Below, piece by piece: positions 12,609-20,005 of a DNA stretch of 21,353 nt (position 1 is its first letter; each line of letters starts with the position of its first letter). The DNA lies in the NCBI GenBank assembly GCA_009930355.1, contig RZYK01000014.1:1-21353 (forward strand), given 5' to 3'. The notes under the pieces were generated by a model. It saw only the letters and a list, made by a program, of their open reading frames with translations, had not been told where the DNA came from and searched no databases. The translations under genes were made by a program, and so were the position numbers. The DNA is from Campylobacterota bacterium (GTDB taxonomy: Bacteria > Campylobacterota > Campylobacteria > Campylobacterales > Sulfurospirillaceae).

Positions 12609-15600
12609 ATGAGCGAATTACACTACACCCATTTACATTTACATACCGAATACTCTTTGCTTGATGGCGCTAACAAAATAGGAAAACTAGCAAAAAAACT
12701 TAAATCCCAAGGCGTGAAATCCGTTGCTATAACCGACCATGGCAATATGTTTGGAGCGCTTGATTTTTATAAAACGATGCGAAAAGAGGGGATTAAACCC
12801 ATTATTGGCATTGAAGCGTATTTGCACAACCAAGACGATATTGGCGATAAGACGACCAAGCAGCGTTTTCACCTCTGCTTATTTGCTAAAAATGAGATTG
12901 GCTATAAAAATTTGATGTACCTCTCTTCGATGAGTTATATTAAAGGGTTTTACTACTACCCACGTATTAGCAAACAACTTTTAAGGGAGCATTCTGAGGG
13001 ACTCATTTGTTCGAGTGCATGTTTACAAGGTGAGGTCAATTGGCATCTCAATCTTAATAACAAGCGCAATGTTCAATTTGGAGCCAAAGGGTATGAGCGG
13101 GCTAAAGAGGTTGCTTTGGAGTACAAAGAGATTTTTGGGGATGATTTTTATTTGGAAATTATGCGTCATGGCATTAATGACCAACTTTTTATTGATGATA
13201 ATATTTTACGTGTTGCCAAAGAGACAGGTATTAAAGTCATTGCGACCAACGATACACACTACTTAGAGCCCGATGATGCAGAAGCGCACGAGGCATTTAT
13301 GTGTATTGCAATGAACAAAGAGTTTGATGACCCAAACCGTCTTCGCCACTCCGTACATGAGTTTTTTGTCAAATCGCCCGAACAAATGGCAGATTTGTTT
13401 GCCGACATTCCCGAAGCTATTTTCAACACGCAAGAAATTGTGGATAAATGTAATTTAGAGATTAAATTAGGCGATCCAACGCCTCCAAAATTTAAATTTA
13501 CCACAGAATACGCTGCACGTGAGGGACTCACCTTTGAAAGCGATGATGATTTTTTTGCGCACAAATGCCGTGAAGGTTTAAAAGAGCGTTTAAAGTACGT
13601 TGATGAGAGTAAGCATGAAGAGTACAAAGCAAGGCTTGAGCGAGAGATTAGCGTTATTTGTAACATGAAATTTCCTGGTTATATGCTTATCGTTTGGGAT
13701 TTTATCCGTGAGGCAAAAAGTAGGGGTGTGCCCGTAGGTCCTGGAAGGGGTTCAGCTGCTGGAAGTTTGGTAGCGTATTCACTTTTTATTACCGACCTTG
13801 ACCCGATGCCCTATAACTTGCTTTTTGAGCGATTTTTAAATCCTGAACGTATTAGCATGCCCGATATTGACGTGGACTTTTGTCAGAGTCGTCGGGGGGA
13901 AATTATCGATTATGTGGTTGAAAAATATGGTCGTTATAACGTCGCACAGGTCATTACTTTTGGTAAGCTTTTAGCCAAAGGGGTAATTCGTGATGTCGCA
14001 CGTGTATTAGCCATTCCTTATGCTGAAGCCGATGCCATGGCAAAGCTGATCCCTGATGAACTGGGCATTACCTTAAATGGTGTGGGTGTTGAGAGCGAAG
14101 AGGGATTTAAAGCAGGAGCTTACCAAAAAGAGCCCAAACTTCGAGAGCTGATCGAGCGTGATCCTAGAATGCAGAGGGTATGGAAGTTTGCGCTTGCCCT
14201 TGAAGGTCTCAATCGTAATTCGGGCATGCATGCTGCGGGTGTGGTCATTAGTGATGAGGAGTTGTGGCACAAAACACCTCTGTATCAACCCTCAGGGGAA
14301 GATCATTTGGTCACCCAGTATTCGCTCAATTATCTTGAAGATGTGGATTTGATTAAGTTCGACTTCTTGGGGCTTAAAACGTTAACGGTGATTGATAATG
14401 CGCTTAAACTCATTAAAGCACGCTATAACCAAAGCATTGATTTTAATGCTCTGGATTTGAATGATGCCAAAGTATATGAACTGATTCAAAGTGGTGATAC
14501 CATAGGATTGTTCCAGATAGAATCCAGTGGTATGCAATCTTTAAATGAACGCTTAAAACCCAACACCTTTGAAGATTTGATTGCGGTATTAGCGTTGTAT
14601 CGTCCAGGACCGATGGAATCAGGCATGTTGGATGATTTTATTGACAGAAAGCATGGGCGTAAAGAGGTCACGTACTTTTTTGATGAGTTTACCAAACCCT
14701 TACAACCCATTTTAGAGCCAACCTATGGAGTTATCGTCTATCAAGAACAGGTTATGCAAATTGTTCAAAGTATTGGGGGTTTTAGTCTGGGTGAATCCGA
14801 CTTGATTCGTCGTGCGATGGGTAAGAAAAAAATTGACTATATGAAACAAAAGGCTGAAGAGTTTGCCGATGGTGCGGTGAAACAAGGTTTAGATAGAGCG
14901 CATGCTATTGAGCTTTTTGGTTTAATTGAGAAGTTTGCGGGCTATGGTTTTAACAAATCGCACTCCGCAGCCTATGCGCTGATTACTTTTCAAACAGCGT
15001 ATTTAAAGTGTTACTATCCTCAAGAGTTTATGGCAGCGCTTTTGACTTCAGAGCAAGATAACACTGATAAAATTGTTAAGTACATTGATGAGGTGAAGCG
15101 TTTGGGTATTAAACTTTTGCCTCCCTCCATTCAGCACTCTTTAATTGAATTTAGCGCTATTACGGATACCGATGGCTGTGAGGCCATTTTATTTGGTATG
15201 GGAGCGATTAAAGGGGTTGGCAATGCAGCCATTAGTAAAATTTTAGAAGCCAGAGCGGAAGCGCCATTTGCAGATATGAGCGATTTTATCTCCCGTATTG
15301 ATGGTTCTAAAGTGAATAAAAAAGTCTTAGAATCGCTGATTAAATCAGGCAGTTTTGATGATTTTGGTTACAGCAGACGGGCACTTTTAGAGAGTATTGA
15401 TGGCATTATTGAAGCCAGTAGTGAGTGCTCTAGGGCTAAAAAAATGGCAGAGTATTCGCTGTTTGGTGATAGCGCCGAGATGATTACGGTAGATATTAAA
15501 ATTGATACGATTCCAGAGTTTGACGGTAAAAGAATTTTAGAATTGGAAAAAGAGACCATTGGTTTTTATATCTCAGGACACCCCCTAGATGCTTTTAGAA

Positions 15601-16157
15601 CCCAAATTGATGAGATGAGTTATACGCTTTCCAGTGAAAAAGACCAAATTGAGGATGGTTCAAAAGCGCTATTTATTGGAAAAGTAGAGAGCATTACGGA
15701 GAAAATAAGTAAAAAAGGGAACAAGTTTGGCATTATCTCCTTAATGGATTTTCACGGTTCTATGGAGCTTACCGTATTTGAAAAACAATTAGAAGCACTC
15801 TCTAAACTGGATTTAGAGCGACCACTTTGTTTTAAAGTAGATGTCTCTAATGATGGGCAAAATACCAAAATGCGTGTTATGAAAATTATGGAACTTGAAG
15901 ATGCCAAAAAAGAGAAAATTGAAACCAAAGTCATTGAAACTCCACTCGAACCTAAAGTGATTAAAATTGCTTTGAGTGATGATACAAGTATCTTAGAACT
16001 TCTTTATCAAATGGCACGAGAATCAAGAGGTCGAAGATCATTACATCTCATTATTACCTCAAAGTTACAAAATGTTCTCATCGAAACGCATTTAGGGGTA
16101 GATGACAGTTTGGATGAGAAATTAGCAGAGCTAGATTGGGTTGAGGTTATTGCCTAA
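12609..16157 (+). CDS. dnaE: DNA polymerase III alpha subunit
   Basis: 1182-aa replicative polymerase catalytic subunit, close to the E. coli length of 1160. The N-terminal PHP domain opens with HLHLHTEYSLLDG (8-20). The palm carries PVGPGRGSAAGSL followed by PDIDVDF, placing catalytic Asp419 and Asp421, with the third acidic residue in KFDFLGLKTL at Asp585. RPGPMESGMLDDF and AGYGFNKSHSAAYA are fingers/tandem-HhH-side signatures. An OB-fold segment (about 1019-1060, ALFIGKVESITEKISKKGNK) lies near the C-terminus, followed by a less conserved tail. There is no DnaQ-like exonuclease fusion, so this is DnaE1, not PolC. The gene contains no copy of the dispersed palindrome in 3.5 kb. It ends 5 bp from the converging flgS stop. 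Confidence 0.97.
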   Translation: MSELHYTHLHLHTEYSLLDGANKIGKLAKKLKSQGVKSVAITDHGNMFGALDFYKTMRKEGIKPIIGIEAYLHNQDDIGDKTTKQRFHLCLFAKNEIGYKNLMYLSSMSYIKGFYYYPRISKQLLREHSEGLICSSACLQGEVNWHLNLNNKRNVQFGAKGYERAKEVALEYKEIFGDDFYLEIMRHGINDQLFIDDNILRVAKETGIKVIATNDTHYLEPDDAEAHEAFMCIAMNKEFDDPNRLRHSVHEFFVKSPEQMADLFADIPEAIFNTQEIVDKCNLEIKLGDPTPPKFKFTTEYAAREGLTFESDDDFFAHKCREGLKERLKYVDESKHEEYKARLEREISVICNMKFPGYMLIVWDFIREAKSRGVPVGPGRGSAAGSLVAYSLFITDLDPMPYNLLFERFLNPERISMPDIDVDFCQSRRGEIIDYVVEKYGRYNVAQVITFGKLLAKGVIRDVARVLAIPYAEADAMAKLIPDELGITLNGVGVESEEGFKAGAYQKEPKLRELIERDPRMQRVWKFALALEGLNRNSGMHAAGVVISDEELWHKTPLYQPSGEDHLVTQYSLNYLEDVDLIKFDFLGLKTLTVIDNALKLIKARYNQSIDFNALDLNDAKVYELIQSGDTIGLFQIESSGMQSLNERLKPNTFEDLIAVLALYRPGPMESGMLDDFIDRKHGRKEVTYFFDEFTKPLQPILEPTYGVIVYQEQVMQIVQSIGGFSLGESDLIRRAMGKKKIDYMKQKAEEFADGAVKQGLDRAHAIELFGLIEKFAGYGFNKSHSAAYALITFQTAYLKCYYPQEFMAALLTSEQDNTDKIVKYIDEVKRLGIKLLPPSIQHSLIEFSAITDTDGCEAILFGMGAIKGVGNAAISKILEARAEAPFADMSDFISRIDGSKVNKKVLESLIKSGSFDDFGYSRRALLESIDGIIEASSECSRAKKMAEYSLFGDSAEMITVDIKIDTIPEFDGKRILELEKETIGFYISGHPLDAFRTQIDEMSYTLSSEKDQIEDGSKALFIGKVESITEKISKKGNKFGIISLMDFHGSMELTVFEKQLEALSKLDLERPLCFKVDVSNDGQNTKMRVMKIMELEDAKKEKIETKVIETPLEPKVIKIALSDDTSILELLYQMARESRGRRSLHLIITSKLQNVLIETHLGVDDSLDEKLAELDWVEVIA

Positions 16158-16162
16158 AAGCA

Positions 16163-17182
16163 CTAACGGGGAAGTTTGATTTCAAATCCTTTAGGATTTT
16201 CCAGTAAAGAAATTTCTCCGCCATGGGCTTGAATAATCTGTAACGAAAGAGCAAGCCCTAAGCCGTTTCCTTTCGTCTTCGTGGTTTTAAAAGGCTCAAA
16301 AAGAATATTTTTATTTTCAATTGCCTTGCCATTATCTTTTACATGTAAAAGAATAGATTGTGGATGTTCAACATACGTAATGCTAACATTGCCCTCTTCA
16401 TTATCGCTCTCTTCAATCGCATCAATCGCATTAAAAATGAAATTTTGCAATACCAAATTTAGAAGTTCAAAATCACCTTTTATCTCAAGATGAGGAAGAT
16501 GGTAGGTAAAATGAATTTCTTTGGTATAAGAGTAGTGCAAAATAGCCTCTTCACACTCTTTAATGAAACGATCCATGTAAAACATTGAGGGATTGATTTG
16601 TACATTTTTGGTAAAAAGAAGCGTCGCTTTAATAATACGCTCCACCCGCCAAATCGCTTTTTTAATCTCAGTGACAATAGGCTTAATGGAAGGGTCAACT
16701 TTTTTTAAAAGCGTAGAAGCTAAAAGGGAGACAGAGCCTATGGGATTGCGAATTTCATGGGAGAGATGGGCAGCAACTTGTCCCATAGAAACAAGGCGTT
16801 CTTGACGTTTTCCCTCCGTAATATCTGTGGCGGTAATAAGTCGTTTATCGCCTTGTTTGACACTTTTTAGCAGGTAAAAACATCCTTCAAATTCTACTTC
16901 TTTTGCTATTTCTTGATGGGGTAATTCAAGAAGGATAGGGCTTAATTTTTTTGCTTCACTGTTTTGGAGAAAAATAGCGCCATGCTCATCTAATACCCAT
17001 AGAGCATTGGGTTGTACTTCAATAATTTGGCGAATAAAATCTTGCAGTGCGGTGTAGGATTCGTTGAGTTTTTTGTACTCATCTTCAATGACGTAAGTTT
17101 GGTTGATAAGATCTTCAAGTCCTTGTTTAAAGAGTTCTTTTTCTTTGGCATTGAGGCTATTGAGTAAAGTTTCATCAATCAT
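16163..17182 (-). CDS. flgS: FlgS-type flagellar two-component sensor histidine kinase
   Basis: 339-aa soluble NtrB-like kinase with no membrane segment. The N-terminal region (about 1-55) is a coiled-coil-like linker (GLEDLINQTYVIEDEYKKLN), followed by a degenerate PAS-like domain (about 56-122). The phospho-acceptor motif HLSHEIRNPIGS puts His142 as the site. The catalytic domain has an N box with Asn251, DNG at 283-285 and a glycine-rich FEPFKTTKTKGNGLGLALS. Length, N-terminus and lack of TM match FlgS of Campylobacter/Helicobacter, which phosphorylates FlgR to activate sigma-54 flagellar genes. FlgR is not in this window. The G1 box reads DNGKAI, with Ala287 where DNGxGI has Gly. Leu279-Lys282, just before it, is encoded by the dispersed palindrome. 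Confidence 0.85.
   Translation of the reverse strand: MIDETLLNSLNAKEKELFKQGLEDLINQTYVIEDEYKKLNESYTALQDFIRQIIEVQPNALWVLDEHGAIFLQNSEAKKLSPILLELPHQEIAKEVEFEGCFYLLKSVKQGDKRLITATDITEGKRQERLVSMGQVAAHLSHEIRNPIGSVSLLASTLLKKVDPSIKPIVTEIKKAIWRVERIIKATLLFTKNVQINPSMFYMDRFIKECEEAILHYSYTKEIHFTYHLPHLEIKGDFELLNLVLQNFIFNAIDAIEESDNEEGNVSITYVEHPQSILLHVKDNGKAIENKNILFEPFKTTKTKGNGLGLALSLQIIQAHGGEISLLENPKGFEIKLPR
16338..16349. repeat. Iterated palindrome TTTACATGTAAA, copy 12 (encodes LHVK)
   Basis: Core of the 16-bp palindrome CTTTTACATGTAAAAG (16336-16351). In flgS on the minus strand, Leu279-His-Val-Lys282, immediately before the ATP-binding Asp-Asn-Gly. Confidence 0.95.
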
Positions 17183-17220
17183 TTTTGATTCCCATCATCT
17201 TTTTGGAGGTTTATAAAGGA

Positions 17221-17226
17221 TATAAT
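17221..17226 (+). promoter_or_regulatory. Putative -10 element of the class V aminotransferase gene
   Basis: TATAAT 26 nt before the preferred GTG start at 17253 and only 14 nt before the upstream TTG. Transcription would start near 17233. Confidence 0.5.
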
Positions 17227-17252
17227 AGCCAAAAAAAGTTTTGGATATTGCC

Positions 17253-18512
17253 GTGCAAGAGATACGTAAAAATATTATTAAAGAGAAGGGGATTCTCTAT
17301 TTTGATTACACCGCTTCAGGACAAGCGTATAAGCCTATTGAAAAAAAGATGCAAGAGATTTTAAAAACCTATGCCAATACCCATTCTGAAGTCTCCTCCA
17401 GTGCTGTAAAAACCAGTGCATATTATGCAAAAGCTAGAGAAGATTTGAAAAAAGCATTGGATATTGATGAGCGTTTTTATCTTTTTCCTTGCGGAACGGG
17501 AGCTACGGGTGCGATTAAAAAATTTCAAGAACTCATGGGTATTTATATTCCTCCTCAAAGCCTTAAGCGTTTTACATGTAAACCTGAAACGCTTCCAATC
17601 GTTTTTGTTGGACCCTATGAACATCACTCCAATGAGCTTAGTTTTCGTGAGGGTTTATGCGAGTTGGTGCGCATTCCTTTAGACGCTGAAGAGAGAATTG
17701 ATTTAGCATTTTTAGAAACGCAACTTAAGATGCATAAAGGCAGAGAAATTATTGCCTCTTTTTCAGTGGCTTCGAATGTAACGGGAATTATGAGTGATTA
17801 TAAAGCACTTTATACCTTGGTGAAACGCTATGGAGGCGTTGTTTCATTAGATTGTGCAGCAGCTTCTCCGTATGTAAACATTGATTGTAATTATTATGAT
17901 GCACTTTTTTTATCGCCGCATAAACTCTTAGGTGGTGTAGGTTCTTGTGGTTTATTGGTGATGAAAAAAGCCTTATGCTCGCAGAGTCAACCTACTTTCG
18001 CAGGAGGCGGTACGGTGGCGTATGTCTCACGGGTATCGCATAATTTTTTAGAGGATATTGAACTGATTGAAGATGCAGGAACACCAGGCATTTTACAGTT
18101 TATTAAAGCTTCTTTAGCGTACAACCTTCGCAATGAAATTGGACTTGAAAAGATTCATGAGCGTGAAGAGATGCTTAAAAAGTATTTTGGTTCACGTATT
18201 CGAGCCATAAAAGGGGTAAAACTTTATTGTAAATATTCTCAGGATAAACTGCCCATTTTTTCACTTAATTTTGAGGGAATTAATCCGTATGTTATTTCGC
18301 AGTATCTCTCTGATCATTTTGGGATTCAGACCAGAGCAGGGTGTAGTTGTGCAGGACCGTATGGACATGATTTGTTAGAGCTTGAAGATGGACAGAGTTT
18401 TAATGAAAAACCAGGTTGGCTTCGTATTTCTATTCATTACACGCACACCACCAAAGAGATAGATACTTTGTTAAAAGGTATCGAACAAGCGCTCAGAGCA
18501 CTTAAAAAGTAG
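17253..18512 (+). CDS. Class V aminotransferase / cysteine desulfurase-like PLP enzyme
   Basis: About 419-aa fold-type I PLP enzyme. The start is taken as GTG 17253 (MQEIRKN...), because the next upstream candidate, TTG 17241, is too close to the -10 and has no ribosome-binding site; GGAT lies 6 nt before the GTG. In numbering from the TTG: FDYTASGQAY (21-30) is the N-terminal substrate motif, PCGTGATGAI (83-92) binds the cofactor phosphate, His128-His129 stacks on PLP, DCAA has Asp204, and SPHK has the Schiff-base Lys228. RAGCSCAGPYGH (365-376) is a Cys-bearing loop near the active site, where SufS-type enzymes carry their nucleophile. Sulfur mobilisation is plausible but not shown; there are no suf/isc/nif neighbours. 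FTCK at 111-114 comes from the dispersed palindrome. Confidence 0.85.
   Translation: MQEIRKNIIKEKGILYFDYTASGQAYKPIEKKMQEILKTYANTHSEVSSSAVKTSAYYAKAREDLKKALDIDERFYLFPCGTGATGAIKKFQELMGIYIPPQSLKRFTCKPETLPIVFVGPYEHHSNELSFREGLCELVRIPLDAEERIDLAFLETQLKMHKGREIIASFSVASNVTGIMSDYKALYTLVKRYGGVVSLDCAAASPYVNIDCNYYDALFLSPHKLLGGVGSCGLLVMKKALCSQSQPTFAGGGTVAYVSRVSHNFLEDIELIEDAGTPGILQFIKASLAYNLRNEIGLEKIHEREEMLKKYFGSRIRAIKGVKLYCKYSQDKLPIFSLNFEGINPYVISQYLSDHFGIQTRAGCSCAGPYGHDLLELEDGQSFNEKPGWLRISIHYTHTTKEIDTLLKGIEQALRALKK
17571..17582. repeat. Iterated palindrome TTTACATGTAAA, copy 13 (encodes FTCK)
   Basis: Perfect 12-mer read in codon phase as Phe-Thr-Cys-Lys, in an apparent surface insertion between SLKR and PETLPIVFV. 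Confidence 0.95.
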
Positions 18513-18523
18513 CCCTTGTTATC

Positions 18524-18535
18524 TTTACATGTAAA
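18524..18535. repeat. Iterated palindrome TTTACATGTAAA, copy 14 (convergent junction)
   Basis: Perfect 12-mer, 11 bp after the aminotransferase stop and 16 bp before the trkH stop, in the 39-bp convergent gap. Confidence 0.95.
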
Positions 18536-18540
18536 GAGTA

Positions 18541-18568
18541 TTTGGAAGGGTTTAAAACTTCTTCCAAA
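18541..18568. terminator. Weak hairpin at the aminotransferase/trkH junction
   Basis: TTTGGAAG (18541-18548) pairs with CTTCCAAA (18561-18568) across a 12-nt loop containing the trkH stop codon. No U-run follows on either strand, so terminator function is uncertain. Confidence 0.35.
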
Positions 18569-19991
18569 AGCTTCTTCCTAGCATAATAAAGACGGTGTAA
18601 CACTCGAGTCTTCCAATAATCATGGCAAAGGATAGGATGATTTTATCGTACCATGAAAAGAAAGCGTAATTTTGAGAAGGTCCTGTTAGATTGAGCCCTG
18701 GACCAATATTTCCCACCATTGCAAGGGCTGTACTAAAAGAGGTTAAAAAGTCAAATCCTCTGGCATATAAATAGAGCATCAGCAAGAATGTGGTGAGAAT
18801 AAACAGCGCAAAAAATCCAAAAATAGAGTTAATAATCGAGCTTTTAATTTGTTTTCCATCGACAAAAATAGAGGTAATCACATCAGGTTGAATGGTCCGC
18901 TTAATCTCTAAGGCAATATTTTTAAAGAAAAGGATGTAGCGAATCATTTTAATACCACCGGAGGTTGAGCCCGTATTGGCACTCATCATCATCGCAAGTA
19001 TGGCAATGACTAAGGCAAATTGTCCCCATTTTTCATAATCCAGTGAAGCAAATCCAGTCGTTGTGGCCAAGGTGGTCACTGTAAAAAAAGCGTGTTTGAG
19101 AGAGTCATAAAAGGAGTCATCACTGCTTTGGGTATGAATCAGCGTTAAAATAAGCGACAAAAGAATAATCAAACCCACATACCATTTTGTCTCTTCCGTA
19201 TTGTAACACTGACGATCTCCTTTAAAAAAACGAATATGTGCTAAGAAGTTGATACCTGAAATAATCATAAAAAAAGTCGTTGTCCAAATGACACCATCAC
19301 TAAAGGCACCAATGGAGCTATTCTTCGTAGAAAATCCTCCTGTAGAGATAGTTGAAAAAGCATGGTTAATCGCATCAAACCAATTCATTCCAAAAAGCAT
19401 TAAGAGGGTAAAATTGAGTAGTGTAAACAAAATATACACGGCCCAAATACGATTGGCAGTATCTTTTATTTTAGGTGTGATTTTATCCATAGAAATTCCT
19501 GTGGATTCTGCTTTAAAGAGGCTAAGCGAGCCACTTGGATTAATGAGCGGTAAAAGCCCAACGCCTAAAACGATAATCCCAATACCGCCAATCCAATGCA
19601 TCAGGCTTCTGTGAAAAAGAATGGACTTTGGTAAAATTTCAACATCGCTAAAAGCACTAGCTCCTGTGGTGGTAAAACCGCTAATGGCTTCAAAAAAAGC
19701 ACCTGCAGGATCAATTTTGGTGTAGAGTACCATAGGAATAGCACCACCAATACCTAGCAAAATCCAAATAAAATTGACGGAAATAATGCTCTCTTTAATC
19801 CCTAAATGCATCTCATCGTTTTTGAGAATCAGATAAATGGCAAGGTTGACAATAAAAAGAGAAAACATGGCAAGCAGATAGATAAAGACATCTTCATTGT
19901 AAAAAAAACCTACGATAGGAGGTAAGAGAAGAATAAAAAAAACAACCAATCCAACAGCGGAAACAAATTTTAAAATACTCTTAATACTCAT
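18552..19991 (-). CDS. trkH: Trk-type potassium uptake membrane subunit
   Basis: 479-aa polytopic K+ translocating subunit. The four pore-loop segments expected of TrkH/KtrB are visible: GFTTTGASAF, STISTGGFST, TLATTTGFASLD and AMVGNIGPG, each with the central Gly of the selectivity filter. Ten or so hydrophobic stretches cover the rest, starting with a membrane helix at residues 10-30. Length is typical (about 480). It lies 14 nt downstream of trkA on the same strand, so the two form an operon with the cytosolic gating subunit first. The start ATG 19991 has AGAG upstream. It ends facing the convergent aminotransferase gene. Confidence 0.95.
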   Translation of the reverse strand: MSIKSILKFVSAVGLVVFFILLLPPIVGFFYNEDVFIYLLAMFSLFIVNLAIYLILKNDEMHLGIKESIISVNFIWILLGIGGAIPMVLYTKIDPAGAFFEAISGFTTTGASAFSDVEILPKSILFHRSLMHWIGGIGIIVLGVGLLPLINPSGSLSLFKAESTGISMDKITPKIKDTANRIWAVYILFTLLNFTLLMLFGMNWFDAINHAFSTISTGGFSTKNSSIGAFSDGVIWTTTFFMIISGINFLAHIRFFKGDRQCYNTEETKWYVGLIILLSLILTLIHTQSSDDSFYDSLKHAFFTVTTLATTTGFASLDYEKWGQFALVIAILAMMMSANTGSTSGGIKMIRYILFFKNIALEIKRTIQPDVITSIFVDGKQIKSSIINSIFGFFALFILTTFLLMLYLYARGFDFLTSFSTALAMVGNIGPGLNLTGPSQNYAFFSWYDKIILSFAMIIGRLECYTVFIMLGRSFWKKF

Positions 19992-20005
19992 GGCACTCTT
20001 TTAGT

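Noticed and set aside
16573..16583. CCATGTAAAAC in flgS and TTTTACATGAGC at the DJ-1 start
   Set aside because: Only half-sites of the palindrome; not counted as copies.
17241..17252. TTG start at 17241 for the aminotransferase
   Set aside because: No ribosome-binding site, and about 8 nt from the inferred transcription start; GTG 17253 is better placed. Not excluded.
1434..18535. CRISPR array or MITE interpretation of the repeated palindrome
   Set aside because: Copies are irregularly spaced across 17 kb with no spacers of constant length, no target-site duplications and no shared sequence beyond about 16 bp.
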